Below are positions 1 through 9,484 of a stretch of 64,000 nt of DNA, piece by piece; the first letter of the stretch is position 1; each line of letters begins with the position of its first letter. The stretch comes from Bacillus sp. FSL K6-3431 (GTDB lineage Bacteria; Bacillota; Bacilli; Bacillales; Bacillaceae_C). A program made the position numbers and the translations under genes. The notes beneath the pieces are model-generated. The model did not search any database. It was given only the letters and a program-made list of their open reading frames with translations, and had not been told where the DNA came from. Where the stretch lies: assembly GCF_038002605.1 (NCBI RefSeq), contig NZ_JBBOCT010000001.1, positions 4,960,001 to 5,024,000 on the forward strand, given 5' to 3'.

Positions 1-54
1 TTTTTCCGAGTAGTATGATAGGTGGGAAGTCGATAAAGGAAGGGGACACTTTTT

Positions 55-561
55 ATGAACAAAATCACTGTATGTCTAATGATTGCGATAACTGTGCTCT
101 TCATTGCTGCATGTGGCAAGTCTTTTGAAAAAGAAAAAGTAAAAGCGGAAGATCATGCTGAACAAGCCTTTTTAAATATATCACCTATAAATGAAACTTT
201 GGATACAATAGCATTTCATTTACCTACAGGCCTTAGCATTAAAAATGAGGAGCCAAACAATATTATTTTAGAAAAAGGAACACATCCATATATCCTTTTC
301 TACAATCCAAATGAAGACATGAAAAGTGAAGAATTATATGAGATGGAGAAAAGTAACGCAGAAAATATTGTCGTTGATAGAACATTTAATGATGATAATC
401 GATTTGGTTATTTGATAATTATAGAACAAGGAGAAGATCTTTATGAAGTCACTGTGGGTATAGGTGGTGTTAAGGCAACGACTGAGTCAAAATTAAACAA
501 TATTGTTACAGATACTGATGTATTGATGAAAATGGTTTCTTCAGCAAAAATAAAAGAATAA
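55..561 (+). CDS. Small lipoprotein of unknown function
   Basis: The 168-residue product has a short hydrophobic N-terminus ending in a lipobox-like F-I-A-A-C at about residues 16-20. It is therefore probably cleaved by signal peptidase II and lipid-anchored outside the membrane. The rest is soluble and charged, with no family I recognise. The start is supported by a purine-rich AAGGAAGGGG upstream of ATG. A terminator follows directly, so it seems to be transcribed separately from the downstream PTS-like gene. Anything upstream is outside the window. Confidence 0.75.
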   Translation: MNKITVCLMIAITVLFIAACGKSFEKEKVKAEDHAEQAFLNISPINETLDTIAFHLPTGLSIKNEEPNNIILEKGTHPYILFYNPNEDMKSEELYEMEKSNAENIVVDRTFNDDNRFGYLIIIEQGEDLYEVTVGIGGVKATTESKLNNIVTDTDVLMKMVSSAKIKE

Positions 562-568
562 ATCTTTG

Positions 569-612
569 AATAAGTACTTCCAATTTATTACTGGGAGTGC
601 TTATTTATTTTT
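569..612 (+). terminator. Terminator after the lipoprotein gene
   Basis: A 13-bp imperfect hairpin pairs AATAAGTACTTCC with GGGAGTGCTTATT and is followed by a T-rich tract. Confidence 0.7.
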
Positions 613-683
613 AAAAAGTATAGACAAAATATACACATGTCTTTACACTAGTTAAGTAGAAGGAGATATTAAGGGGGATGAGC

Positions 684-1700
684 ATGAAGGGTTTCTTAAC
701 TAGAAAAGGAGTACATGTTTCCACGAAAGCATATTTAATAGATGCGCTTAGCTATATGGCGCTTGGACTTTTTTCATCTTTAATTATTGGGTTGATTATT
801 AAAACAGTTGGGGAACAGCTTAAATGGCCATTTTTTGTGGAGATGGGTCAGTTGGCGATGGATTTGATGGGCCCAGCGATTGGAGCTGCGATTGCTTTTG
901 GACTAGGTGCACCTCCATTGGTAATTTTTGCTGCAGTTGCAACAGGCGCAGCAGGAGCTACATTTGGCGGTCCAGCTGGTGCTTACGTGGCTGCATTGAT
1001 TTCGACGGAAATAGGAAAAATGGTGAGTAAGGAAACGAAAGTGGATATTATAGTGACTCCATTTGTGACGATCTTCACAGGCTTTGCGATTGCAAAATTT
1101 GTCGGAGCGCCAATTTCAGAATTTATGACGATATTCGGTGGATGGATTGTCTGGGGAACAGAGCAAAAACCAATTCTCATGGGAATTCTTGTTGCGACAT
1201 TAATGGGGTTAGCTTTGACTGCGCCGATATCAAGTGCAGCAATTGCATTTATGCTTGATTTAAATGGGCTTGCAGCAGGAGTAGCAACAATAGGGTGCAG
1301 TGCCCAAATGATTGGCTTTGCAGTTGCAAGTTACCGGGAAAATAAATTAGGTGGTCTACTTGCGATTGGTCTTGGGACTTCAATGCTGCAAGTGCCGAAT
1401 ATTATTCGTTATCCTCTGATCCTAATACCGCCAACAGTTGCCGGAATGATAGTAGCACCGTTTGGGGCGACTGTTTGGAGAATGACGAGTAATGCCGCGG
1501 GCGCTGGGATGGGAACGAGTGGTTTCGTTGGGCAAATTATGACATTTACAACGATGGGGTTCTCAGGACAAATTTTATTACAAGTCATTGTACTCCATAT
1601 TTTAGGCCCGGCTGTGATAAGCTTAATTATATCTGAGTTTATGAGAAAGCGTGGCTGGATTAAACCGGGCCAAATGCTAATCAACACTGGAGGGAAATAA
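684..1700 (+). CDS. PTS_EIIC_2 (PfoR-like) membrane protein
   Basis: This is a highly hydrophobic protein of about 338 residues with roughly nine or ten membrane segments, rich in Gly and Ala. Its glycine-rich blocks, such as [11 protein letters not shown] and [15 protein letters not shown], match the PTS_EIIC_2 group of stand-alone IIC-like proteins, which includes the clostridial PfoR regulator. No IIA or IIB partner is nearby, so sugar phosphotransfer is not shown and the substrate is unknown. An ATG at 678 lies inside the AAGGGGG purine run. The ATG at 684 has better spacing and was chosen. ytpP begins one base after its stop, so the two are probably cotranscribed. Confidence 0.75.
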   Translation: MKGFLTRKGVHVSTKAYLIDALSYMALGLFSSLIIGLIIKTVGEQLKWPFFVEMGQLAMDLMGPAIGAAIAFGLGAPPLVIFAAVATGAAGATFGGPAGAYVAALISTEIGKMVSKETKVDIIVTPFVTIFTGFAIAKFVGAPISEFMTIFGGWIVWGTEQKPILMGILVATLMGLALTAPISSAAIAFMLDLNGLAAGVATIGCSAQMIGFAVASYRENKLGGLLAIGLGTSMLQVPNIIRYPLILIPPTVAGMIVAPFGATVWRMTSNAAGAGMGTSGFVGQIMTFTTMGFSGQILLQVIVLHILGPAVISLIISEFMRKRGWIKPGQMLINTGGK

Positions 1701-1701
1701 A

Positions 1702-2019
1702 ATGGAAAAATTGCAATCAATCGAACAATATGAGGAATTGAAAAAAGAAGAGCGAACAATATTTATGTTTTCTGCGGACTGGTGCCCGGACTGTAGAGTG
1801 ATCGAACCAATTTTACCAAGACTTGAAGCAGATTATCCTGAATACACATTTATGGAAGTGGATCGCGATCGGTTCATTGATCTATGTGGTGAACTTGATA
1901 TATTTGGGATTCCAAGCTTTGTAGCGTTCCATAGCGGTGAAGAAGTTGGAAGATTTGTCAGCAAAGATCGTAAGACATTGGAAGAGATAGAAGATTTTAT
2001 TAATGGATTATCTGAATAA
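1702..2019 (+). CDS. ytpP: Thioredoxin-like protein YtpP
   Basis: This 105-residue protein has a thioredoxin fold with the redox motif W-C-P-D-C at residues 27-31 and the expected cis-proline in G-I-P-S-F. It should act as a cytosolic thiol-disulfide oxidoreductase, since no signal peptide is seen. Size and active site match YtpP of Bacillus. The non-standard CPDC differs from the CGPC of TrxA. GGAGGG inside the end of the previous gene serves as ribosome binding site. In B. subtilis the gene also lies just ahead of ytpQ-ytpR. Here an ECF sigma/ABC operon has been inserted between them on the other strand. Confidence 0.85.
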   Translation: MEKLQSIEQYEELKKEERTIFMFSADWCPDCRVIEPILPRLEADYPEYTFMEVDRDRFIDLCGELDIFGIPSFVAFHSGEEVGRFVSKDRKTLEEIEDFINGLSE

Positions 2020-2030
2020 ATGTATGGTAG

Positions 2031-2063
2031 CAGTCTGATGAGTTCTCGTTAGACTGTTTTTTT
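2031..2063 (+). terminator. Terminator after ytpP
   Basis: The arms CAGTCT and AGACTG form a hairpin followed by a run of seven T. Confidence 0.75.
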
Positions 2064-2129
2064 ATTTTAATATATATCTTGAAGGCAAGTAGAAAAGAGT
2101 AATGGCTCAATAGAGAAATAGTAAATATT

Positions 2130-2226
2130 GGATGTTCAAAAAGCCAATAGGAGATTCCTTATCGTTAGTTAAAATATATTTTGACTCAAGTATATTTTAA
2201 CTAAAGTCTGGCTAAATTGGTATTTT
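2130..2226. repeat. Small palindromic element sharing an end with the 22.66-kb repeat
   Basis: It begins with GGATGTTCAAAAAG, the same 14 bases that start the element at 22660. It contains a perfect 14-bp inverted repeat (2165-2178 with 2191-2204) around a 12-base loop. AGCCAAT and a GGCTAAATTGG arm suggest outer pairing. No coding capacity. It is probably a miniature mobile element or a remnant of one. Confidence 0.45.
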
Positions 2227-2266
2227 AAAAAAAGAAGAAACTCCTAGTGTTAGGCAGTTTCTTCTT
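2225..2266 (-). terminator. Terminator of the sigma/ABC operon
   Basis: A perfect 11-bp stem (AAGAAGAAACT at 2232-2242 with its complement at 2256-2266) is followed, in the leftward direction, by a run of T. It lies 18 bases past the stop of the permease gene. Confidence 0.85.
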
Positions 2267-2284
2267 GAATAGATGGTGTGAAAA

Positions 2285-3427
2285 TTAAACAGCTACCTGT
2301 TTCCTCTTCAATACCCACTTCGTCAAATAAGCGAATATGGTTGCTGTTATTACAGATAATACTACTGCGACAATTGGATAAAGGACAGGGAATCCAAACA
2401 TATTATAAGTTTCAAAGGCAATGAATTGATTTTTTACTTTCATTAAATGGTAGATTGATAGATTTAAGGTACTGCTGATCCAACCAAATTCCTCCAACCA
2501 TTCAAATCCAGGTACGACATCTATCACAAACGGCAAACCGAATATGAAGCCTGAAACTAGAAGTGACATCAGTATTCTTTTGCAGATGGCGGATACAAAC
2601 ACTATGATTAATGCCAATGCGATCGCTGCTAGAAGATGCATGGATATCATGAGTGCATAAGACTCACCTAATGTGAAGGGATATGGTGCATTGAGATGTT
2701 CATGCATAGATTGCAAAGGCGCACTCCATCCGTGCGATCCGTAACTATAGATAGAGATAGCTGCACTATAAGCGATCCATCCAATGGCTATAGAAACGGT
2801 GAAAATAATCGCAGCAAGAAGTTTGGCAGTTACTAATTTGGAGCGCCCATATTTTGAACTAAGTAAAAATTGATCCATCCCAGAACTATATTCTTTCGAA
2901 AAAATTGGTGAGATACCGATGATTAACATAAAAGCAGTAATGACAAATCCAAACGTATAAATCATATCAATCATATTGCTAGGCCCTTTTTGATAATAAA
3001 AATTGGATGTATCGACTTTCCTTAACAAATCTGTATGTATTAGTGCATTCCTTTTTTTAAATGCAGATGGGGCATCGTTTATTAATGTAGTCAGTTTAGT
3101 AATTTCTTGCTCGCGTTCCATCATTTTTTGCTTTCGGATACTAAAGGATTCGGATATGCTGTATAAAACACTATCATCAAGGCTCATATTGTATGTTTCG
3201 TCATCCATTTTTTTCTCGATTTCTTGTTTATGAACATCTATTTGCGCTAATTTATCTGCAGTAATCTTTCCTTCCCATGGCTGATATTCCTGAAGAACTG
3301 CCTGTTCTCTTTCTCGATCAAAATTAAAGCTCAAACTAATGATCCCAATCAGAAGTGCAAACAAGATATATATACTTTTCTGCCTGTAAACTTTATATAA
3401 TTCAAACTTGAGCAACCGTAGCATCAT
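2285..3427 (-). CDS. ABC-2 type transporter permease
   Basis: The protein has 380 residues. One membrane segment lies near residues 18-34, then comes a charged, presumably extracytoplasmic region of about 120 residues, then five or six C-terminal membrane helices. That is the layout of ABC-2 permeases. GAGGAGGATT precedes ATG. Its start overlaps the end of the ATPase gene, so the two should be translated together as one exporter or membrane-remodelling complex. The substrate cannot be told from sequence. The partner sigma factor suggests a role in envelope stress or peptide antibiotic response, which is inference. Confidence 0.85.
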   Translation of the reverse strand: MMLRLLKFELYKVYRQKSIYILFALLIGIISLSFNFDREREQAVLQEYQPWEGKITADKLAQIDVHKQEIEKKMDDETYNMSLDDSVLYSISESFSIRKQKMMEREQEITKLTTLINDAPSAFKKRNALIHTDLLRKVDTSNFYYQKGPSNMIDMIYTFGFVITAFMLIIGISPIFSKEYSSGMDQFLLSSKYGRSKLVTAKLLAAIIFTVSIAIGWIAYSAAISIYSYGSHGWSAPLQSMHEHLNAPYPFTLGESYALMISMHLLAAIALALIIVFVSAICKRILMSLLVSGFIFGLPFVIDVVPGFEWLEEFGWISSTLNLSIYHLMKVKNQFIAFETYNMFGFPVLYPIVAVVLSVITATIFAYLTKWVLKRKQVAV

Positions 3428-4289
3428 AATCCTCCTCGAAAAAATACAAATATAAATCTTCTAAATTTGCTTTTGCCGGAGCGGCGGAGCTAGATGGCTG
3501 TAAGTCGCTAATGATTCGCAATTCTGCTCCAGTTTCCGTTCGAATGATGTTTCCAACTTTAAATTCAGCCTGATATTTTACGATTTCTTGTTCACTAGCT
3601 GGTACAATCCATACCTTATCAGCTATTTCTGAAAGCAATTCTTGCGGATTGCGCTTATGTAACAGCTTTCCGGCTTTTAAAATTAAAATTTCCTTGGCAA
3701 TGAATTCAATGTCTGACACGATATGGGTCGATAATAACACGATTCTATCTCCGCTTATCGATGAAAGCAGATTACGGAAACGAATTCTTTCTTTTGGATC
3801 AAGTCCAGCTGTTGGTTCATCAACTATTAATATTTTTGGGTCATTTAGAAGTGCCTGGGCGATGCCAACTCGCTGTTTCATGCCACCAGAGAATGATCCG
3901 ACTTTCTTTTTTCGAACATGAGTGAGATTGACAAGTTCCAGCAATTCTTCAATTTTTATTGCAGCGCTTGTTTTATCCAGCCCTTTTAAGGCAGCGATAT
4001 AATGGAGAAACTTTTCTGTAGTAAAACTTTTATAAAGTCCGATATGTTGAGGGAGATAACCAATTAAGTCCCGATAGTTATCTCCGAGTTCGAAAATGTT
4101 TTTACCATTGAGTTTGATCATACCTTCTGTAGGGGTTATGATCGTTGCGAGCATTCTCATCAATGTTGTTTTACCAGAGCCGTTCGCACCCAATATCCCG
4201 TAGACACCATTTGTGAATTGGCATGAAAAATGTTCTAGTGCAATGTGATTACCGTATTTTTTTGAAAGATTGTTAATTGTTAAATTCAT
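3402..4289 (-). CDS. ABC transporter ATP-binding protein
   Basis: The 295-residue ATPase has all the ABC landmarks: Walker A GANGSGKT at residues 34-41, signature F-S-G-G-M-K-Q-R at 133-140, Walker B ILIVDEP at about 153-159 and the switch histidine in L-S-T-H near 189. After the nucleotide-binding domain comes a C-terminal extension of about 70 residues, as in many CcmA-like exporters. AAAGGAG lies just before ATG. It overlaps the preceding membrane gene by 17 bases and the permease gene by 26, a tightly coupled operon. Confidence 0.9.
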   Translation of the reverse strand: MNLTINNLSKKYGNHIALEHFSCQFTNGVYGILGANGSGKTTLMRMLATIITPTEGMIKLNGKNIFELGDNYRDLIGYLPQHIGLYKSFTTEKFLHYIAALKGLDKTSAAIKIEELLELVNLTHVRKKKVGSFSGGMKQRVGIAQALLNDPKILIVDEPTAGLDPKERIRFRNLLSSISGDRIVLLSTHIVSDIEFIAKEILILKAGKLLHKRNPQELLSEIADKVWIVPASEQEIVKYQAEFKVGNIIRTETGAELRIISDLQPSSSAAPAKANLEDLYLYFFEEDYDATVAQV

Positions 4290-5025
4290 GATAAGCTCCT
4301 TTATTAATCAATTTCACTGCCAAGCAAATCCCGATGATTGCACAAACAAAAAGTGCGAACGATACTTGTTCAAGTATTACTAAATCAATGTTTATAAATA
4401 GATAGACACTTGAGCCCAAGGTAAGGAATGTGGCAATTAAAATTGGTACTGCAAATATGGTTTTTAAATTAATTGATAAAAATAAGCTAAGCGCAATAAT
4501 AGCTGTATAAGGTGCAGCCCAATATTGTAATAAATCAATTAAAATAAGTGGTTTAGCGAAAATATTAAAGACAATGATCAGGAATAAGGTGCAAGCTAAG
4601 TTAAAGATTCCAACAATGGTAAGCTTTGAAAGGATCAAATCAGAATGTGAGAACTTAAAAGATAATTCTAACTCGATCATACCCTCGTCCCTGCTGCGAA
4701 ATATGTCTATTAGCCCAATTAAGACTGGTAAGGGAGCCAAGTAGAATAGTGTCATATAGGGGTTCGCATCGATTAAGAAAACAAAGCTCAAGCCGATTGC
4801 TAAATAAACGAGATTGCTGATCCAAAAGCTTCTTGAAAATTGTAATGAATCTATAAATGCATTCCGTAATGGTGTAGGAATGAACCGGGTTAGTGGATTC
4901 TTTTTCTTATTAGGTACATATTGGTGAAGCTGCATAATTGTTTGCTCTATTTCCTCTTCATCGGGATATTCAATGCTGAATTCGGTTAGCAAATCCTCTA
5001 GTTCATGATCTTCTAACTTCTTCAA
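4273..5025 (-). CDS. Membrane protein of the ECF sigma/ABC operon (candidate anti-sigma or permease subunit)
   Basis: The 250-residue product has an acidic cytoplasmic N-terminus of about 75 residues followed by about six membrane helices. I do not recognise a named family. Its place directly after an ECF sigma gene, overlapping it, and its soluble N-terminal part make an anti-sigma role possible, but a second ABC-2-type membrane subunit is equally possible. The longest frame opens at a GTG (5034) inside the ribosome binding site. GAGGTG followed by six bases then TTG makes 5025 the more likely start. Confidence 0.7.
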   Translation of the reverse strand: MKKLEDHELEDLLTEFSIEYPDEEEIEQTIMQLHQYVPNKKKNPLTRFIPTPLRNAFIDSLQFSRSFWISNLVYLAIGLSFVFLIDANPYMTLFYLAPLPVLIGLIDIFRSRDEGMIELELSFKFSHSDLILSKLTIVGIFNLACTLFLIIVFNIFAKPLILIDLLQYWAAPYTAIIALSLFLSINLKTIFAVPILIATFLTLGSSVYLFINIDLVILEQVSFALFVCAIIGICLAVKLINKGAYHEFNN

Positions 5026-5566
5026 TATCATCACCTCTTTGTAATATTGCTTTCAATTTCTCCATCCCTTGCCGTAGTCGGGATTTTACTGTTGAGTCAT
5101 TTGTTTGCATAATATCGGCAATTTCTGTGATTTTTAATTCATGATAGTATTTCAGAATAATCGTGGTGCTCTGGTATTCTGGCAATGATTTAATTGCTAC
5201 CATGATTTCACGGCGTTTTTCTTTTTTCTCGAAAATATATGGAATATTATCATTAGAATGATAGGTATCGCCAAGTTCTTCTGTAATTTTTAATACTTGA
5301 AATGCCTTTGATCGAAAATAATCAGTACAATGGTTGACTGCTAGCGTATAAAGCCATGTTTTGAATTGAGCCTTTTCCTTATAGGAATGGATGTTTTTCA
5401 TCATTTTAATAAACACTTCTTGTGTTAGGTCATATGCTGTATCTTTATTGCTAGTTCTCCGATAAATAAAGGAATAAATTTGTTTATAATAACGTTTAAC
5501 GAGCACTTCCATTGCGGAACGGCTACCCGCCTTAATCTCAATGATTAAATCACTGTCAGGAATCAA
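5003..5566 (-). CDS. ECF-type RNA polymerase sigma factor
   Basis: This is a sigma-70 family protein of about 187 residues with region 2 (D-L-T-Q-E-V-F, then F-K-T-W-L-Y) and region 4 (an E-I-A-D-I-M-Q-T helix-turn-helix with V-K-S-R-L). Region 3 is missing, as in ECF factors. It is first in a leftward operon with a membrane protein and an ABC transporter, resembling sigY-like loci. Such sigma factors usually drive their own operon. The GTG at 5575 falls in the ribosome binding site, so TTG at 5566, six bases after GAGGTG, is preferred. Confidence 0.88.
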   Translation of the reverse strand: MIPDSDLIIEIKAGSRSAMEVLVKRYYKQIYSFIYRRTSNKDTAYDLTQEVFIKMMKNIHSYKEKAQFKTWLYTLAVNHCTDYFRSKAFQVLKITEELGDTYHSNDNIPYIFEKKEKRREIMVAIKSLPEYQSTTIILKYYHELKITEIADIMQTNDSTVKSRLRQGMEKLKAILQRGDDIEEVRRS

Positions 5567-5715
5567 TATTTTCACCTCGTCTATTTAAACGGATTGGTTT
5601 ATGGGAAAGTTTTAAAAGAATCAATTATTATTTATATTGTACTGGAATCTTTGAGACCTGACCTATTTTGTTGTAAAATGAAATGTAGCTTAAATGCGCC
5701 CAAGGAGGGTGAAAG

Positions 5716-6528
5716 ATGAAGAAGAAGATGAATGAGAGTCAATTAAGAAAAGAACTCGAAAATCGTCTGGAAAAGCCAGGAAGAATATTCACATATGACA
5801 GGCAGAAAGAAAGCTTGCGTATTGAAAATGAAGAGACAGGCAAGGGAATTGATGTGGCATTGTCTGGGATTGTTGCGAAATGGCATGTTCAGAAGGAAAA
5901 AGCGATAGATGAAGTCGTATATTATGTAGAAGAAGCGATCGAAGTAATGGGGAAGGAACAAAGAGTAGCTGGAAGTGAGAGGAAAGTTTATCCTGTTATT
6001 CGCTCAACATCTTTTCCAACGGAATCTGAAGACGGAATTACACTTATGACGGATGAGCATACAGCGGAGACAAGGATTTATTATGCACTTGATCTCGGAA
6101 ATACATATCGCTTGCTTGATGAAGATTTGATTAAAAAAGATGGCCTGGATCCAAAAGAAATCAGAGAAATGGCTCGCTTTAATGTTCGCTCGCTTCCTGC
6201 AGATATGAAAAAAGATACGGTGGCAGGGAATGATTTCTTCTTTTTGAACACGAATGATGGATATGATGCAAGTCGGATTTTGAATGAGAAGTTCTTGCAG
6301 GAGAAAGCGGATCAGATCGAGGGTGACATGGCTGTTGCTGTCCCACATCAAGATGTGCTAATCATTGCAGATATTCGCAACGAAACTGGATACGATATTT
6401 TGGCGCAAATGACGATGGGCTTTTTTGCTGATGGAAATGTGCCTATCACAGCCTTATCTTTTATTTACGAAAACGGCAAGCTTGATCCTATTTTTATTTT
6501 AGGGAAAAATCGCAAGAAGGACCAATGA
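5716..6528 (+). CDS. ytpQ: YtpQ family protein (DUF1444)
   Basis: This 270-residue soluble protein matches YtpQ/UPF0354 of Bacillus in length and sequence style. A basic N-terminus is followed by a mixed alpha/beta body without membrane segments. Its biochemical role is not known. AAGGAGGGTG precedes ATG with good spacing. It is followed by ytpR, whose ribosome binding site overlaps its last codons, matching the B. subtilis ytpPQR order apart from the inserted sigma/ABC operon. Confidence 0.85.
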   Translation: MKKKMNESQLRKELENRLEKPGRIFTYDRQKESLRIENEETGKGIDVALSGIVAKWHVQKEKAIDEVVYYVEEAIEVMGKEQRVAGSERKVYPVIRSTSFPTESEDGITLMTDEHTAETRIYYALDLGNTYRLLDEDLIKKDGLDPKEIREMARFNVRSLPADMKKDTVAGNDFFFLNTNDGYDASRILNEKFLQEKADQIEGDMAVAVPHQDVLIIADIRNETGYDILAQMTMGFFADGNVPITALSFIYENGKLDPIFILGKNRKKDQ

Positions 6529-6542
6529 GAGGGGAAAGAAAC

Positions 6543-7145
6543 ATGAATGTATTTTATAATGAAGAGGGAATTGGCGATACGCTAATCATTACGTTAAAGG
6601 AAATGGAAAATAAAACGTTTGATCGTAAAGGTGATGTAGCTCGTATTTATGATGAAGAAACAAATGAAACTGGTGGCTTCAACATTTTTAATGCATCGAA
6701 TTATGTAAAAGTTAGTACTAAAGGTCAAGTGGAGTTAAATGAGGAAATCGTTGCGAAAATCAATGATGTGCTTGAAACAAATGGCTTTGAAGAAAAAGTG
6801 GAAGCTGATTTTACACCGAAATTTGTTATAGGTTATATTAAAGCAAAAGAAAAGCATCCAAATGCGGATAAATTGAGTGTTTGCACTGTTGATGTAGGTA
6901 CGGAAGAATTACAAATCGTTTGTGGTGCACCGAATGTGGATGCAGGGCAAAAAGTTGTTGTTGCTAAGGTAGGCGCAGTTATGCCAAGCGGTATGTTGAT
7001 CAAAGATGCCGAGTTACGTGGTGTACCATCTAGTGGCATGATTTGTGCAGCTCGTGAATTAGAGCTTCCAAACGCCCCACAGGAAAAAGGAATTCTTGTT
7101 TTAGAAGATGAGAAATATGAAGTTGGTCAAGCATTTACGTTTTAA
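6543..7145 (+). CDS. ytpR: YtpR, tRNA-binding domain protein
   Basis: The 200-residue product has an N-terminal YtpR-type domain (about 1-90) and a C-terminal EMAP/Trbp111-like tRNA-binding OB fold (about 91-200). The latter shows K-H-P-N-A-D-K-L, V-C-G-A-P-N-V and G-V-P-S-S-G-M-I-C-A. It resembles the N-terminal part of PheRS beta as a free-standing protein. The ATG at 6525 overlaps the ytpQ stop. The ATG at 6543 follows a good GAGGGGAAAG and was chosen. The stop codon lies at the edge of a dispersed repeat, which may supply it. Confidence 0.88.
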   Translation: MNVFYNEEGIGDTLIITLKEMENKTFDRKGDVARIYDEETNETGGFNIFNASNYVKVSTKGQVELNEEIVAKINDVLETNGFEEKVEADFTPKFVIGYIKAKEKHPNADKLSVCTVDVGTEELQIVCGAPNVDAGQKVVVAKVGAVMPSGMLIKDAELRGVPSSGMICAARELELPNAPQEKGILVLEDEKYEVGQAFTF

Positions 7146-7326
7146 CTTCATTCAGCAGAAGTCCCCACTTCGTAAGTGGCGGGATGAATGTAATTTACCT
7201 TATTCAGCGGGAGTGCAAACTCTGGCTGAATGAAGTGAAAGCCATCGGCGGATGTCACAGATCTTCAGAGGAAGTTTATCGAGCGAGCTCGATAAAATCT
7301 GACGCATTCCTCCGAGGCGGAATTGA
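7142..7326. repeat. Structured ~185-bp dispersed repeat, copy 1
   Basis: It is clearly homologous to 27530-27710 and, inverted, to 50519-50709. It starts with TTTAACTTCATTCAGC and ends near GGCGGAATTGA. It contains a CCACTT/AAGTGG hairpin, a later GCTGAATGAAG that can pair with the first bases, and TTTATCGAGC-GA-GCTCGATAAA. No open frame is shared by the copies. The remaining bases up to 7534 hold only the likely promoter of the next gene. Confidence 0.8.
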
Positions 7327-7534
7327 TTGAAAAGTGTGAGCGGATTCCGTTCACATCTTTTTTTTTGAATATACGACGATATGTAAGGGCCTTGCACATT
7401 TCATAGAGAGCATTGGAAGAATTAATGTAATATTCTTTACAACGTATGGAATGCTTACGAAAAATATGATATAATTCTTGGGTCTTGCCTTCGATGAGAG
7501 TTCGAAGTCTATTTTATTTTTAAGGGGTGTTTTT

Positions 7535-8986
7535 TTGCAAGTTTTATCATTTAGAGAGCAATGGTTTGGTAATATTAGGGGCGATATTCTTTCGGGGATT
7601 GTTGTTGCATTAGCCTTAATTCCTGAAGCACTTGCATTTTCGATACTCGCGGGAGTAGATCCAATGGTCGGATTGTATGCTTCGTTTTCGATGGCTGTTG
7701 TCATTGCCTTCGTTGGAGGTAGACCAGCAATGATTTCAGCAGCTACTGGAGCGATGGCGCTCGTGTTTGTGTCGCTAGTTGCAGATCATGGTTTGCAGTA
7801 TTTACTAGCTGCAACCATTTTGACTGGAATTTTTCAAGTGATTATTGGTTTATGTAAACTTGCACGGTTTATGAAATTTATTCCACGTCCGGTTATCATT
7901 GGGTTTGTGAATGCTTTAGCTATTCTGATTTTTATCGCGCAACTAGGGCATTTCGTTGATGAGAGCTGGCAGATGTATGTGATGGTAGCTGGTGCGCTTG
8001 TGATCATTTATATATTCCCTAAGATCACGAATGCTGTACCTTCACCATTAGTAGCGATTATCGTCATTACAATCATTGCGATTATGACGAATAGCGATGT
8101 GAGAACGGTTGGAGATATGGGGAAATTAAGCTCAGCTTTACCGACCTTTTTGATTCCGGATATCCCATTGAACTTTGAAACTTTGAAAATCATTTTTCCG
8201 TATTCGATTTCACTTGCGATTGTCGGTTTACTTGAATCACTTTTAACAGCATCGATTGTGGATGACATGACAGATACTACGAGTGATAAAAACGTGGAAA
8301 GCCGTGGACAGGGGATCGCGAATATCGTTACCGGTTTTTTCGGTGGAATGGCAGGGTGTGCGATGATCGGGCAGTCAGTCATAAACGTGAAATATGGTGG
8401 ACGTGGCAGGTTATCTACCTTCGTCGCGGGCAGTTTCTTACTATTTTTAATTTTGGTGCTCGGGGATGTCGTCGTGCAAATTCCGATGGCAGCACTTGTC
8501 GGTGTGATGATTATGGTTTGTATTGGGATGTTTGATTGGGCATCATTAAAAAGATTACGTGTCGCGCCAATGACAGATTCGCTTGTCATGGTTATAACAA
8601 TAGCAACAGTATTAGTCACTGGCGATTTATCAAAAGGCGTTCTGGCCGGTGTATTATTAAGTGCGATATTTTTTGTTTCAAAGATTTCGAAAGTAAAAGT
8701 ACTTACGCATGTTGCTGGAAATAATCGGGTATATCAGGTTATAGGGCAAGTGTTTTTTGCTTCTGTTGAAGATTTTATTGCAGCCATTGATTTGAACGCT
8801 TCCGAAAAAGAAATAGAAATCGACTTCAGCCAAGCACATGTATGGGACGTTTCGGGGGTTGCAGCCATTGATAAAATCGTATTAAAATTAACTGACAATG
8901 GAGCGGAGGTCAAACTTGTGGGCTTAAATAAATCAAGCTCACAATTAGTTAATAGTTTGGCGATTAGTGGAAAAGCGCAAAGCTAG
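7535..8986 (+). CDS. SulP family anion permease with STAS domain
   Basis: This protein of about 483 residues has the SulP transporter core. [11 protein letters not shown] lies near the N-terminus, followed by about ten more hydrophobic segments, with [15 protein letters not shown] in the middle. A C-terminal STAS domain (about 390-483) has V-S-G-V-A-A-I-D. Substrates of the family include sulfate, bicarbonate and dicarboxylates. Which one applies here is unknown. The longest frame starts at 7478, but AAGGGGTG before TTG at 7535 gives a start matching the paralogue. It forms an operon with a UspA gene. Confidence 0.88.
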   Translation: MQVLSFREQWFGNIRGDILSGIVVALALIPEALAFSILAGVDPMVGLYASFSMAVVIAFVGGRPAMISAATGAMALVFVSLVADHGLQYLLAATILTGIFQVIIGLCKLARFMKFIPRPVIIGFVNALAILIFIAQLGHFVDESWQMYVMVAGALVIIYIFPKITNAVPSPLVAIIVITIIAIMTNSDVRTVGDMGKLSSALPTFLIPDIPLNFETLKIIFPYSISLAIVGLLESLLTASIVDDMTDTTSDKNVESRGQGIANIVTGFFGGMAGCAMIGQSVINVKYGGRGRLSTFVAGSFLLFLILVLGDVVVQIPMAALVGVMIMVCIGMFDWASLKRLRVAPMTDSLVMVITIATVLVTGDLSKGVLAGVLLSAIFFVSKISKVKVLTHVAGNNRVYQVIGQVFFASVEDFIAAIDLNASEKEIEIDFSQAHVWDVSGVAAIDKIVLKLTDNGAEVKLVGLNKSSSQLVNSLAISGKAQS

Positions 8987-9013
8987 TGTTTGAGAAGAGA
9001 GGTAGGGGACGAA

Positions 9014-9433
9014 ATGTATAATAGAATATTGATCGCCGCGGATGGTTCGAAAAATTCCATGCGTGCAGCAAGAGAAGCAATGAAACTCGCTTCGTTGTCT
9101 CAAGGGACAGTCGTGGAAATTGTTTATATTATGGATTACTCCAAAGCGAAAAAAGAAGTACTCTATAGCCAGAATTCTGAAACATTAGAGTTAGAACGAC
9201 GAAAACAGCTACTACCAATCGAAAATACTTTTAAGGAAGCAAACGTAACATTTACAGTGACGATGTTACATGGAGAACCAGGCCCGACGATCGTTGATTA
9301 CGCGAACAAACTAAATTGCGATATGGTGGTTATTGGTAGCCGTGGATTAAATAACCTTCAAGAAATGGTGCTTGGTAGTGTAAGTCATAAAGTAGCCAAA
9401 CGAGTTAAATGCCCAGTATTAATAGTAAAATAA
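9014..9433 (+). CDS. Universal stress protein (UspA family)
   Basis: A single Usp domain of 139 residues. It has the opening I-L-I-A-A-D-G-S and the ATP-binding signature G-S-R-G-L-N-N-L-Q-E-M-V-L-G-S-V-S near residues 109-125, followed by C-P-V-L-I-V. The signature is of the ATP-binding type G-2x-G-9x-G-S/T. The gene lies 27 bases after sulP, and a close paralogue follows the second sulP, so the pair probably functions together (inference). The first ATG with a usable AGGGGACG ribosome binding site is at 9014, eight codons inside the longest frame. Confidence 0.88.
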   Translation: MYNRILIAADGSKNSMRAAREAMKLASLSQGTVVEIVYIMDYSKAKKEVLYSQNSETLELERRKQLLPIENTFKEANVTFTVTMLHGEPGPTIVDYANKLNCDMVVIGSRGLNNLQEMVLGSVSHKVAKRVKCPVLIVK

Positions 9434-9448
9434 TAGTTTATTAAAACA

Positions 9449-9484
9449 GCTGATTCCTTGTGGAAACTAGGGATCGGCTTTTTA
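9449..9484 (+). terminator. Terminator of sulP-usp operon 1
   Basis: GCTGATTCC pairs with GGATCGGC (one bulge), followed by T-rich sequence. Confidence 0.6.
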
